A stretch of DNA of 64,000 nt from Cycas panzhihuaensis (GCA_023213395.1 CM041465.1:119481741-119545740), one strand, 5' to 3'; positions 32,761 to 45,211 are shown, numbered from the stretch's first letter. Notes: generated by a model not told the origin, from the letters alone. Translations and numbers: made by a program.

Positions 32761-33945
32761 TAGGTTTGACCCCAAGAATACTAGTGATATTATAAACTAT
32801 GATGTTGAGGTGTAAATCCTTCACTTTAATATAGTCCTATGCAAAAGCTATAGAGAATTCTTTGAAAAGTTCCTTATGTTATTGGACCTTAGAGGGTGAG
32901 TAATCAGCTCCCACTTTGATTATTACTTTGGGCTTGTCATTAATTTTGAGGTAAATATCCATGGTTTCTCCACTAGAATGGCATTGCCTTCTTTGAAGTA
33001 AAGGGGTATAGTAGGGATGAAGGAATGCAAAAGTCTTGACTTTCACTTGCTAATGGTGAGTTAGGTTGGATATGTTTAGAAAAGCCAAGTTTGTGATGAT
33101 TAGGTAGGAAGTTAGGAGTTGCTCTTACTAATTGCTTCAAGATGGCCTCATCATTTTCAAAGTGGTCAAGGCCAAGATTGACTCTTAGAACTAGATTCTT
33201 TGAGCAATGAAGACCAAGAAGAGGTAAATTAGATGTGAATAACTACTATGGCATGGTGTTAGGAGCATAAGAAAGGATGTTAACAAGAGTGGATGCCTTA
33301 GGTATAAGATCCACGTTGGTGGGAAAACTCCAATCAACCTATGAAAGAAGATTGAATCGTGCATTATGACTAGGTTGGTAAATAGGATTAAAAGATATGG
33401 TAATAAAAGAGAGGGAATCTTTCTCATTATTGGAGGGAAGACTTCCAACTAGGTGACTTAAAGGAGGATTACCTTATGGGAATATCATGGTGATTATATG
33501 GACCTCTCTCACCTCCTCTTCACCTTCTCTTAGAAGTAGTTTAGTGGTAAACTATTATTTGAACCCTATAAAGTGAAAAGGAGAAGAAGATTCTCCTTCC
33601 TAAAAAATTATGTGAATTAGGGGAGTAGATTATCTAATAGGCTTGTTATTACTCTTAATAATCTTGAGCTTATGATTATGTATAAATTGATCTCATCAAA
33701 AAGTTAAGAGAAAACTATTAACATCTGACTGATCCATGGATGAACTAATAACACATTGAATTCTACATGAAGATGAAGGATAGTAACTTTTGTTGTGATT
33801 GCCTTCCCTACTAGTATGAGTGGGAGAGTGGCCTAACTAATTAGAGTCTTTTGATTTTTATCATAGCCTTGACATACCCAATTAATATGCTTATATTCTA
33901 ATATCTCTAAGTATTTTATGAGTTAGAGAGGGGGTATCTTCTTGG
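32760..33945 (-). pseudogene. Tat-C protease region
   Basis: It aligns with the protease ORF of Tat-A (plus 23,600-24,830). The linker near 33,130-33,180 (CCTCATCATTTTCAAAGTGG; Tat-A CCTCATTATCTTCGAAGTAG) and the flap region near 33,780-33,930 can be matched. Similarity ends near 33,945. Gag and the 5' LTR of Tat-C were not found farther right. Confidence 0.7.
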
Positions 33946-34049
33946 TGGACCTATGCAACCTATGTATACATATTAATAACTAACATTAATCTTCACTAAT
34001 ATTTCTCATATATATAGATATTTATGTTCTACTAATTACAAGTAGTTAT

Positions 34050-34790
34050 GTCATAAGTCCTCTCCCCTAAGACATGAAGTCCCTTAAGTGCAAAATATGT
34101 GGATATTATTTAATGAATTATTCTAATCCCCATGCCACTTCCTTAAGTACATAGCTGACTGATTATACTAGATACTTAAAGATGGTCTTATTCTAGAGAT
34201 GACATTATCGATTATTCAAGATGTATTCTAGGGGAGCTATTAGGAGTTATTCTTCATTAAGGGCTAAGAGGGTAGATTGAGGGATAATGGTCTTTCCAAG
34301 GTACTTTTCAAGATATAAGACATGGAATACATTATGGATCTTGGTATCAAGGGGAAGTTTAAGGGTATAGGTAACTTCACTGATGTCCTAGATAACCTTA
34401 TAAAGACCATAGTACTGAGGGTTGATCTTATCATTTTTATTATTATGGAGGGATCATTGTTTGTAGGGTTTGAGATGAAGGAAGATTAAATCACTAATAG
34501 AAAAGGGTCAAATAAAATGGTGGCAAGCAGCAAGTTACTTCATACAATTTCAAGCAGAGGCTAAGTTTTATTTGAGTGTATGTAGGACTTGGTCCATATC
34601 TTATAATTTTTGTTAGATTGTAATAATTCAAAGATTGGTGGCCAATGTATGGTGAGATGGTGGGTGGTAATCATAAAGGGTCATGAAAGGGGACATACAA
34701 ATGGTAGAGTGATGGGATGAATTATACTAATATTCAAGTAAGAAAAGATGATAATACACCAAGGAAAATAATCAACACATAAGATCCTTT
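34050..34790 (-). pseudogene. Gypsy integrase C-terminus with chromodomain (fragment Gyp-D)
   Basis: Minus-strand reading gives YNSSHHSTICMSPF, LYDYHPPSHHTLATNL, then MDQVLHTLK, FLHLKPYKQ, INPQYYGLYKVI and HNVFHVLYLEKYLGK. These are the integrase end and GPF/Y-like module of plant chromoviruses. The final part (VSYVLKEVAWGLE then YPHIL) fits a chromodomain, with AWGLE where ATWED is usual. It is close to the matching part of Gyp-B integrase (YNSSHHLAIIMSAF, HTLATNL), so it is probably the same family in the opposite direction. No LTR or duplication was found. Confidence 0.8.
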
Positions 34791-36990
34791 CCCTTTTTAC
34801 ATTTTGTTTCAATTAAGAGGTATAAGCAAGAGATATGGCCAAAATGAATAAAAGTTATAAAAAACAAAAGAAGGAAATGTAGAAGTATCATGTACCTTTT
34901 ATCTTTCTAAAGGATCATTCAAAGTCTTCAAATAGATGAGTTAATAATAGACAAGTTAGTATAAAATACATTCAAGCATGTATTTCAATTGTGAAATCAA
35001 ATTGATGCTAAGAACCATGACTTTCTTACCAAATACTAATAGCTTATTCACTATGCATGGGGAATCTTAGTGGAAAATGAATGTGTGAGAAGCTTAAAAC
35101 CTTATGAACAAGGGACTAAGACTTCTTTTAGGATCCTTTAATAAGGTCACCCACCTCCCTAAGCAAAATTTAGTAGCAGTTTTTTCCATATTGACAAATT
35201 TTCTTCAAGTTGTAGGTAGGAACCTTGGTAAGGAATATCTTAAATGCAACCAAACTGAGTCTAAGAAATCAAACTTTAAAGCTCATTTTAGAAATAAAGT
35301 AAGCTCAAATTCTAACCATTCTATATCTAAAACAATGCTCTAAAGCTCATTTGTATTTGAAGCATGAAATGGCTAGATGAATTTAACAAAACTAAAATAA
35401 ACACATTAAAAAGCATCCAACTTAAAAGGGGAGATAAGGAGGTGCCTTAGAGCCACACTTGCTGACCTACAATCACTCCAATCTAATGTTTTAGCTATGT
35501 AAACAAGTGAGGGAAATGCTCTTAAAGAAGGAAAGACAACAAGAGTGAGGAATTTTAGCATAAGGAAGGTTAAAAAGTTGAGAAAGGTGTGGCTAATAGA
35601 AGAAAGGATGATGGCTTCAAGTATATACAACCCCAAATCCTTGAACTTTTCATTTAAGAGACTAAAATTAGCCTTCAAATATAGTTCTCCAATGGTGTAA
35701 GTGAGATGGAAAAGGTTAAGTGACAAATTTGGTAGCACTCTATTATAAAACTCTCTTTCTCTTATTTCTTCATAAATAAGGGCCCTACTCATTAAATAAA
35801 TGAGAGGGAGAGGTTAAGTTAGACTATGGGTTGATGATCCATATTTTTGTAAAAAATTACAAGAAGTAAGGTTTAAGAAATGGCAATTTTTTGTTTTTAT
35901 TACACACAAAGTGGTGAAAAACATGATGTTCTTAAAAAGACATGACATAACAAAATGAAAATAGATATTCTTAAGAAAATGTGACAAAACATGACAAATT
36001 GAGTTGTCAGGTCATTATGGAAAATGTGATGAGTTGATAAATATAAATTAATTGTAGCAATACTAGGAGCCAACCCTTGGGCCATCATGACCAACCTTCC
36101 CATCTAGCTAACTAAGAATGCAACCACTTAGGTGACTAAGGAAACAAACTAGAAGAGGTACTACTTATAAGTACTTAGGGCCCCATCTTGGGCATCTTAT
36201 TATTATTACAAGAATTGCATGTCTCATGGGTAAACATAAGAATTTATGGAGCACACCTCAGCTCAAAGAGGATCACACCTAGAAAACCCTAATGGAAGCA
36301 CTATTAACTACCATTACTAGACTTAGACTATGCACTTGGTAAGTACCCCTTCCCTCTTTGATTTCTTAATTAATATGCATAATTATAGTTTTCTAATTGT
36401 ATGCATATTATCCCCTAAGTTAGTAGTTGTGCTTCCTATGCCATTTATGCCACTAGGAAAAAATCCCCTATTTTTGTTAAGTCAACCCATCATGCTAGAG
36501 CTATAACTATAACTATTATTACATTGCTATTAGAATTGGTTAAGAGAAAAGGAAGATTACTCCAACTAACATCCAAAATTTACCATATTCACCCAATTAT
36601 TCATTGATCATAACTACCTACATCTCCTCATAGATTTATCCTACCTTAGAATTCATATTGATGCTACCCACAACACCCTAAAATAACCCACAACTTAGGT
36701 TTACTACCATATTTTTATAGATTTATCGCTATATTAGGTCTACCTAAGCTAGAAATTCACTTATAGATCAACCATATTATCACCCATAATGGTCATAACT
36801 TATATATGCCACCACAAATCTATAGATCCACCCCATCCTAGGTCTGTCTAGGTCACAAGTCCACTTGTAGATCAACCATCTCCCTCTTTATTCCCCTCCT
36901 CGTAACCTACCCCATCTAGAACTAAACTCTACACACCATAAGAAAATTAACTTAGAATGCCTTGACCTTAGAAAATAAGTCAGGGCTTAG
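34791..36990. other. Unassigned AT-rich sequence
   Basis: No protein similarity was recognised. The minus frame at 35,406-35,792 is long for this AT content but matches nothing known to me. The stretch may hold LTRs or leaders of the flanking gypsy fragments, for example upstream of the gag at 37,000. No repeat pair proves it. Confidence 0.45.
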
Positions 36991-36999
36991 TAGAAGACC

Positions 37000-38230
37000 T
37001 ATTAATAAAGGGAAATATCTAAATACTAAATAAGCATAGATGTCAATAAAGACAAAATGGTGAACAATCCCTCAATAACTATAGAAGATGTCAAAAATAG
37101 GTTAGATAATCTCCATAATAAAATGTCTAAAATAAATTATTAAATGACTAATAAATACAAAAAAACTATGGTAGTACATAACAAATTTCATGGGATTGAT
37201 AAGTGATGCCATCCAAGATATAAAGAAAACCTTAAGGGGTAAAAGGATTAAAACTCATGAGGAAAATAAAGAAGAAGATAAGAAAAATCCCAATTAGGAA
37301 AATAATAAAATTAATAGAACCAAAGAGAAAAGTGGAAAAGAGTTTTGCCTCAAACGCATAAAGTTCCTCTTAGGAAAATTTGACCTTAAAAACTCTAAAG
37401 ATATTAGGAGCTAGATGATCTAAATAGATATGTATTATTAGTTAAACCTAGGATCCAAAAAAGATAGTATTATGGCAACTTCCTTACACTTATACAGGAA
37501 GGCCCTAAAGTGGTTCCACTAGTGGAACAACATCTACAAAATTCCAAATACTATAGTTAGAAATTATTAAAAGCGTCCCTAATAGATTAGTATGAAGATC
37601 CCTAGAACACTGACTATTTCTTATAACTCACGAGGGTACAAAAGACAGGTTCTATACAAGATTCTTTTAAATAGTTTTAGAATCTATAAAGCTTGGTTAC
37701 CACTAACGTAAAAATAAACTACTAGTACAAATATACATTGTTGGGCTTAGGCCACCAATTAAATTCTACCTAAAAATAATATTAATTTAGTTTATAGGTA
37801 AAATAATCCCCCAAGACAAGAATGTAGAGGCTAAAATTTGAGAGTCCAAACAAATCTACATCTAATGTAGTTAACACCCTAAGTACCCAAGTTAAAGTTT
37901 CTCAAACTAGAGTAACCAATCAAATTGGAATAGGTTAAGGGCCAAAGATAAAACCCCCCTCATAACTAGAGGTGAGAACGAACCAAATAAACTATCTAAA
38001 GTAAAACACCATAGGAGAGGAACTTACTTTGATTATAAAGAGAAATGGAGTCATGACCATAATAACCCATCAAAGAAGGTATTCATGACCAATAATGAAG
38101 AAGTAGAAATTCTAAACAAAGACACCCTAGAGGAATAACAAATTCTAATAAATAAGGAGGCTGAGATTGGGGACCTACTAAGAGAAACTAAAGGGGGAAA
38201 TATACAAATCTTACTCCAACCTATTACAAG
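37000..38230 (+). pseudogene. Gypsy gag remnant (Gyp-E)
   Basis: The plus strand reads, with shifts, a gag core: SKKDSIMATSLHLYRKALKW followed by a Trp-rich WWNN segment near 37,450-37,540, then a basic, polar C-terminal part. The Ala-x-x-Trp capsid pattern is that of Retrotrans_gag. No zinc knuckle could be recognised. Stops are frequent and mostly TAG or TAA. Confidence 0.6.
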
Positions 38231-38900
38231 GGAAGTCAACATGCCATAAACATTATGTTATAAGGGACTAATCAAGAACACTAGGATATCAGTCTTAGTT
38301 GATAGTGGAAGTACTTATAACTTTATCAATAGACCTATAATTATCAAGTTAGGTCTCCCTATATGACACTCAATTTATTCTAGGTTGCCATCACCAATGA
38401 GAATATCATGTCATATAAGGAATATTGTGAGAAGTTACACTTACAAATTACTAACTACTCAACCAATACTTACATGCTTATAATGCCAATAGGAGTAGTA
38501 GATATAGTCCTTAACATCCAATGGCTACAAAACCTAGGGACTATTGTTACTAATTACAAAACTCATTTTATAAGGTTCTATTAGAAAGGATAAAAATATA
38601 AGTTATAGGCCCTAATCTCACCACCTACCCAAGTAGTAACATCACACTAAATGGAGAAACTATTAAGATAGTAGCCAACTTTATACCTAATGACCTACTA
38701 TAAAATAATAGTAAAAAACATCCCCCATGAGATGCAAACACTCATAAACCAATATAACTAAGTCATTGAAAACCCCCAAGGGTTACCCTCAGGCTAAGGG
38801 TCTGAACATCCCATTGAACTAGCACTAAGATCAACACTAGTAAATATCTAATTATACTAGCACCCATACCACTTCAAAAGATAAATTAAATGCATAACAT
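38231..38900 (+). pseudogene. Gyp-E protease and start of RT
   Basis: The active site ISVLVDSGSTYNFINRPIII (38,290-38,349) is a standard D-S-G retropepsin. Downstream, ENPQGLPSG (38,770) and HPIELALRS lead to HPYHFKR, the usual linker just before RT in chromovirus-type elements. Similarity ends near 38,900, so RT, RNase H and integrase are missing. Confidence 0.8.
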
Positions 38901-39540
38901 AATCTTGTGTATAAAGATCTCACATAATAGGCAATGAGAGGAGCTATAATCACATACCATAACATTCACCAAAGTAGTATCTCATGTAGCCAATAATCAA
39001 AATAATAGCCTAATTAAACCCTATCAATAAATAGAGTAAGGCACAAACCTAATAGTGCTAAAAAGGGGTAGGGCACAATGAAATTCACCTATTTTAAAAA
39101 GTGTAATTTTATGGGATAGTATCTTGGTGACTATACTAGGGAATTCAAATGAATATTTTATTTATGTTGGTTTATTTTCTTAAGACATATGCATGTGTGT
39201 ATGTGTATAATTTTCTTCCCATCAAGAAAGTATTATACAATCTAGAGCTCAAGGTTAGGGGAAGAATTCTTATATTCTCCTTAGGAATGGAGATGAAGGC
39301 CTAAATAATTTTAGCTTGAGGTCAAGGTTAAAACATAGATGAGTTAGGAAGAAAACTTAGAAGAATAAAGGTAAAGACAATAATAAGAAAATACTACCCC
39401 ATTGATGATTGATGACCTATTAATATTAGGAGGTAACTAGATAAAGTCTTTAATAAAGGCTAGGATACTTATACAAATTTTAGAGGTGATGTGGGTATTA
39501 TAGGTGAATAACATATCGTAAAATTTTCATTGATATATAA
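38901..39540. other. Unassigned spacer
   Basis: Between the truncated Gyp-E and the first recognised part of Tat-F. No motif was seen and no 5' LTR of Tat-F was found here. Confidence 0.5.
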
Positions 39541-39689
39541 CATGTTTAGCATTATCTTTAGAAGATATTAATATTATACTTTCTGTGCATATTATACAAG
39601 ATGAAGCTACTACCTAGTTTCAATCTTTACCCACTAAAATAATTACTAATTAGAATTCTTTAATGTAATATTTCAAACCAAATTATTTG

Positions 39690-40200
39690 AGTGAAAAGGC
39701 TTCAACTACTTTGATGAAAGAGATATCAAATATTAAAAGAGAAGCAAAGGAAGATATAACTAAATATGTTGATAGGTTTAATGCTCTACTTAGAGATATA
39801 CCTGAAGCTCATTACTTTGTAAAGGCTTTTTGAATGGAGTGGTTTATAAAAGGCTTAGATCTAGACACCAGACTTTAGAGGGCCTTGAGATCCATAAATT
39901 ACTCATATGAATGCATTAAAAATTAAAGAAAAGCTAGAATTGATGGGGAAGAATTAAATCTCCTCTTTTGCTTACATATAGAGTGAATTCTCCTTGAGCT
40001 CATTTCAAGGTTTAATCTTGGACATAGTATTGACTAAGAAGCTAAATAATAAAGTTTTGTTTTAGAGAAAACAAGCAATTGAATAAAGATCTAGAAAATT
40101 AGGCATATCAAAAAGACTAACAGAGGAACCTTCACAAATAAATAATGAATTTCATGAAGGTTTTCCTTATAGAAAAGAATAATAAGATTTTATTTATATA
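39690..40200 (+). pseudogene. Tat-F gag
   Basis: A readable capsid-like segment, ISNIKREAKEDITKYVDRFN followed by ALLRDIPEAHYF, WFIKGLDLDTRL and RALRSINYSYECIK, matches the Retrotrans_gag pattern (repeated charged helices, Y-x-x-R-F-N, F-I-x-G-L). Several TAG and TGA stops interrupt it. The rest of gag toward the protease is not readable. Confidence 0.7.
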
Positions 40201-40499
40201 GGATTATTGAATCAATCCACTTTGAATCAGTAAGCCTCTACCTTAATAATGGTATTTGACAAATTAGAAGGAAATATGGTCATCTATGTGGGAGATGAAA
40301 ACAAAGAAGCTAATTCTAATGTTTACAAATACTAGAGTCTAATTAGCTTGACGAGGGGACTTAGACCCTTTAAACAAGCTTGGTATTTCCTCAAAAGAGA
40401 AAAGTATAAGGAGTGTTATTAGTTCCTTATAAATCCTAATAGAGTTTAAGAATATTTAGACTCTTGAGGTGAGTTTAGCTTAAAAAATTACTATTGTTA

Positions 40500-41120
40500 T
40501 TCCTTTAGGTTCTATCCTAGAATATGACATCTTCCAGGATTTGTTAAAATATCCTATAGGTTTGAATTTATACCAAGTTAAGCAACTTTTAGAGAAAAAA
40601 GAAAAATTTCTTAAGGATTTTGGCTTAGAAGAGTATCAAATTAATGTTATTACTAATATAAAAATAGTTAATGTTGCTACTCTTCCACTAAAGATAAAGT
40701 TTCTTCCTTTTTAGGTTTCTTTAAATATTTTAGATGTTTTCTTACATAATTATATAATAAATATAAGAGTAACACATAATGTGATGCCATATGTTATGAT
40801 GTAAGATTTGGGTTTAGACTATATTAAATCTTAAGAAGTTCTAAGGACTATGAATAATGAGATAATGACAACAATATGAGAGATCAAGCACTTGATGGTG
40901 TACATAATTACCTTTTAATATTTATTATCATTTCAATGATGGTGGCTGATATGCTACTAGCCTATGGTATATTTTAAGGAAGAGAATAGGCCTATGAAAT
41001 GGTCCAATGTCACTTTCCCTTTAGGGAGAGATCAAATGATCCTACTTAGAGAAGAAAGGTATTAAGAATAGGTTTAAAGTAAACAATTAGGTTATAAGCT
41101 ATTTTCAGTTCAAGTAGGAT
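40500..41120 (+). pseudogene. Tat-F protease
   Basis: THNVMPYVMM-stop-DLGLDYIKS near 40,775-40,835 corresponds to the common S-H-N-V-M-P block after the catalytic D-S-G, which is itself no longer readable (expected Asp-Ser-Gly replaced). The C-terminal part near 40,945 (MVADMLLAYGILF) fits the D-M-L-L/G-M-L-L segment. Confidence 0.65.
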
Positions 41121-41199
41121 TGATATTTATACTATTGCCCCCCTAATTGATATGACATTGGCATTAAATAAATGGATAAAGAATAGTTTTGGATACCTT

Positions 41200-41580
41200 T
41201 TTTTTAATAAGGATAAATCTAAAAATGGTGTAGGGGTGGGCATTTCTCTTTATATCTTAGATAATTAGGTATACCTTTCTCCTCTAGACTTCCTTTTGAT
41301 TTTATCAATAATATTGTAAAATATGAAGCTTTGATCATAGGTCTACAAAAAGACTTATTGATGAAAATCAAAATCTTACAAGTGTCAGAAGATGTAAAGC
41401 TTATGAATAATTAGGTTAAGGAATCTTATTTTGCTAGGAATATTAGGTTAAAAATTTATATACATTGAATACATGCCCTTATAGAACAATTAAAAGCTTT
41501 TAATCTATAACATATACCTAGGGACCATAATTAACTTATGAATTCCTTAACTATTGTAACCTTGCTCTTTAAGGAGAAGC
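41200..41580 (+). pseudogene. Tat-F extra RNase H, copy 1
   Basis: NKDKSKNGVGVGI (usually F-D-G-S-K-S-K-x-G-A-G-V-G) is followed by a frame change, then NNIVKYEALIIGLQKDLLMK, a degenerate G-D-S block (SEDVKLMNN), RNIRLKIYIH, ALIEQLKAFNL and HIPRDHN-stop-LMNSLTIV. The first catalytic Asp is gone (F-D to F-N) and the E-A-D of the last block is lost. It is homologous to copy 2 directly downstream. Confidence 0.75.
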
Positions 41581-41617
41581 AACCTATGATATATGATTGA
41601 CAAATGGTAGAGACTGG

Positions 41618-41970
41618 CATTGCTTTTTATGCCCCCAGATAACAAGGTATACCATACTCCTTTAGACTTTCTTTTGATTGTACCAATCATATAGCAAAAT
41701 ATGAAGCCTTGATCCTAGATCTACAAAAAAATTTATTGATGAAAATCAAATTCCTATAACTAATAGGAGATTTAAATATTGTGATTAATTATGTTAAGGA
41801 ATATTGCTTTGTTAAGAATATTAGGTTAAAAAGCTATATACATTGAGTACAAGACCTTATAGAACAATTCAAATCTTTTAATATACAACATATACTTAGG
41901 GACCTGAAATAGCTTATAAATTCCTTAACTATTATAGCCTTGCTCTTTAAGGGGAAGAAACCTATGGCAT
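41618..41970 (+). pseudogene. Tat-F extra RNase H, copy 2
   Basis: It repeats copy 1 in the same order: GIAFYAPR, GIPYSFRLSFDCTNHIAKYE, LQKNLLMKIKFL, GDLNIVINYVKEYCFVKN, QDLIEQFKSFNIQHILRDLK and INSLTIIALLFKG. The two copies are alignable at the DNA level over about 300 bases with many substitutions, so the duplication is old. The N-terminal F-D-G-S part is absent from this copy, which starts in the G-A-G-V segment. Confidence 0.75.
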
Positions 41971-42339
41971 ATGCTTAATAAGTATTAAAGACCTTAACTA
42001 AAGCTTCCATTCCTAATAATATAGATCATTAGTAAAATTTTAGACGCTTTTTATATGAGACTAAATAATTTTAGGGTATAGTCATGGGAGAAAATATATC
42101 CAATATAGTAAAGAATATCTTGAGGGATTCTCACCATGAAGGGATAAGTAATGGTATATCTAACAAGATTCCAAAAGGCTTAGTTCTCCTTAAAAACATA
42201 TTTGACCATTTCAATTTGCAATAAAGGGGGACTATGTAGCAAAAAGCTTTTCTAGAATAGTATAAAGGGATATATGATGCAACATTGGCATATATGAGTA
42301 GCCCAAGATCATTTATGTTGACGAATACTACATTGAAAA

Positions 42340-43170
42340 GGAAAGATAAGCTAGCTTACAACTTTGTAAAGAATATTAGGATATTTTTACATGGGTCTAT
42401 AAAGATTTGAAAGTCTTTAAACTTGAAATTATGCAACATTCTATACCCCTCTAGAATAAATCCAAGCCTATGAAGTTAAAATAGAGGTATGCTAATCCAA
42501 AATTAAAAGATTTAATGTGGGATAAAAATTTTGAAAATACAAAAACTAGATATCATTTATGCTATTAAATACTCTACCTAGGTAGCTAATATGATTTCAT
42601 AAGAAAGAAGAATTATGGTATTAGGCTTTATGTCAATTTTCATAATTTAAACAAAGAATCTTTAAATAGAAAACTACTAGCTCCCTAGAATGGAGTAGAA
42701 TCTCTGAATGGTTTTGAGGATCTAGGATGATGCCTTTAACTTAATGACTTTTCAAGATACAGTTAAATTAAGACAATAAAAAAAGACCAACAAAAATTTA
42801 TCTTTAATACTATCCAAGGAACCTTGATATATAAAAGTATGCTATTTAGATTAATAAATATAAAGGTTACATTTTAGAGAACTATGGATGAAGCATTCAA
42901 AGATTTAATTAAGATCATTATAATCATCTACATAGATGATATGCATTCACAAAATGTAAGATAGATATTTAGAACATCTTAGAAAGGTTTTCCAAAGATG
43001 TGGAGAATTTAGAATCTCTTTCAATCTAAAGAAATAATTTTTGGAGTGATAACTATTAAACTATTAGGTCATATTATGATTGAGGAGGAAATATATATTG
43101 ACCTTAATAGAGTCAAAGATATTTAGGAATGTTCCCCCATGAAATAAAAAGACCCTTTAACATCTTCAAT
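42340..43170 (+). pseudogene. Tat-F reverse transcriptase
   Basis: An RT-entry segment (VYKDLKVFKLEIMQHSIPL in shifted frames, then RYANPKLKDLMW) is followed by VNFHNLNKESLNRK, NGFEDLG, KKDQQKFIFNTIQGTLIYKS, RTMDEAFKDLIK and IIIIYIDDM. The catalytic Y-I-D-D is intact. The order and the R-Y-A-N-P-K entry are those of Tat-like pol. The frame changes more than four times. Confidence 0.8.
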
Positions 43171-43179
43171 TAGGTTAAT

Positions 43180-43720
43180 TTCTTATAAATATTTATTTAT
43201 GATTTTGCTAAGATGACCCTTCCATTGGGCAAGTTACTCAAGAAGAATGCAAATTTCATCTGGAATGAAGAGGACAAAGAGGATTTAATTTAATCAAGAA
43301 TTGAATTGCTAAAGCTCCTCTATTGATTATCCCATATTATATCAATGATTTATTATCCACTCTTATGCTTCACAAGAAGTGTATGCTATAATGCTTACTA
43401 AAAAATGTGAAATGGGATAAGAAAAGCCTACCGTATTCTTAAATAAAACACTAAAAAACTATCAATTGAGATACACCTAAGTAGAGAAACAAGCTTATGC
43501 TTTGGTTGAATCCATAAAGGATTTTAAGCCATATATCACACATAATCACACTGAGGCATATGCATCCTTTACCTTACTAAAAACTATGCTCAACCAAATT
43601 GAACTAGCTAAAAGAAAATGGGCTAAATGGTTAGCCTAAACTCAAGGGCTTGATGTGGATCTTAAGGTAGCCAAGTTGGTTTACATGTAAGTCTTATGTA
43701 AATTCTTAGATAAAAAGATT
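43180..43720 (+). pseudogene. Tat-F RNase H (RT-linked)
   Basis: It follows RT: a thumb/connection part near 43,200-43,270 (P-I-G-K-L-L-K-K-N like), then EKPTVFLNKTLKNYQLRYT, VEKQAYALVESIKDFKPYI and LLKTMLNQIELAKRKWAKWL. This is the usual gypsy RNase H with the Y-x-x-x-E-K-x-A block. Only scattered stops interrupt this part. Confidence 0.75.
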
Positions 43721-43930
43721 AAAGATGATAATCATTAATCTAAAAAAAGTGAAGAAACTCATGATAACATAGATTATATAGAAACAAATCTTGATGATTG
43801 TTAGATTTTGATGTTTTTTTGCAAAACATAACTTTTTACCTCAAGAATGGTTTTATGCTTAGTGGGTCTTGAAAAATGTGAGAAAAGTAATTTGAAGCTT
43901 AGATCTAACCCTCATATTCTTCTATAAGTT

Positions 43931-43988
43931 AGTTTGTATAAGAGGGGATATGATGGAGGTAGTTTGTATAAGAGGGGATATGATGGAG
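43931..43988 (+). repeat. 30-bp tandem duplication
   Basis: AGTTTGTATAAGAGGGGATA plus ten further bases at 43,931-43,960 are repeated at 43,961-43,988 without change. It is a recent local duplication in the spacer before integrase. Confidence 0.95.
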
Positions 43989-45095
43989 CCCTATAAAAAT
44001 GTTTAGGGTCTCACAAGACTTAGAGATGCTTAAAAAATTTCATGCTAGTCTATGTAGTGGTCATTTCATAGTCGAGGCTATTGCCTATAAGATTATTAAA
44101 GTGAGATATTTCTAGCCCATTATGTTTAAGGTACCTTTCAAATAGTAAAAGCATGTCTTTCATGCCAAAGGTTTCTAGGTAAATAGAACCTTTCTACCAT
44201 ATTAATTTAGCCTGTCTATGTAAAACAACCTTGTCGACATCAATTTATTATGACGAGGACTAGATTTTATTAGTCTAATCAACATAAATTCTAGTTGTAG
44301 GCATCTATTTTTCCGCACTTGAATTGATTAATTTACCAAATGGTTAGAAGTAATTACAACTAAAAGAGTTATCTTGACAGTATTAATTGAATCTTTAGAG
44401 CATATAATCAGATAGAGGTTTAGGCTAAACTTATATCAAATAATTATCTTATGCTTATATCAGTTGAAATTTTGATTTTTATGACAAATATCAAATTCAA
44501 CTTACATCATCCTCTAATTATTACCCTCAAGGAAATAGGTTAGTTGAGTCAACTAATAAGAACTTATTGAGGATTTTAAAAAGGATCATAAAGCAGAATA
44601 GAAAAGACTAACATAATAAGCTTTATCAAGTACATGCTAATTCAATTACTAACAAAGAAACATTAGGATAATCTCCATATTTGTTAGTTTATGATAAAGA
44701 AGTTATTCTAACTTCTCACTTGATTCTTTTGACATTACAATTTAGCTAAAATAGATGATGAAGGATAACTAGCCATAGAAAAGAGAGTACAAGACCTATT
44801 GGTACTATAAGAGGAAAGATAAAACCCTAGATATAAACTTTATTAATATCAAGAAAAAGTTAAATAATATTTTATTTAGGTAGTAGCTCTTAAGAAAAGT
44901 TTTAGGCTTGGTGACCAAGTCTTATAATGGGACAAAGCTCATGAAAAGCCAGAAGCCTATAGAAAGTTTGATTCATTATGGTTGGACCTATTTGAAATCA
45001 TGATATAAATTAGATATAATAACTTCTAGCTAAAAATTAGCAAAGGATGAATCTTACATGTTCTAATTAATAGGAAATATCTTAAGCCTTTTGTT
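43985..45095 (+). pseudogene. Tat-F integrase
   Basis: HHCC segment: EMLKKFHASLCSGHFIVEAI, then KIIKVRYF. Core: the L-D-F-I segment near 44,265, FTKWLEVITTKRVI, and a block near 44,510-44,560 matching Y-Y-P-Q-G-N-G-x-x-E-S-x-N-K in shifted frames. The C-terminal domain reads GDQVL-stop-WDKAHEKPEAYRKF, then DSLWLDLFEIM and INRKYLKPFVF, a typical Tat-like integrase end without chromodomain. Confidence 0.8.
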
Positions 45096-45211
45096 TTTTT
45101 GCTTTGGAAGAATAAGTGCTTCTTTATTATAAAATTTTTTATAAGCTTTATATGGTTAGGTAGAGTTTTATAAGGAATGCTAGTTAATTTTTTAAACATA
45201 TGTAAGGATCA

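Noticed and set aside
35406-35792. 128-codon minus-strand frame
   Set aside because: No known motif, unstructured AT-rich surroundings, no start context. Treated as chance.
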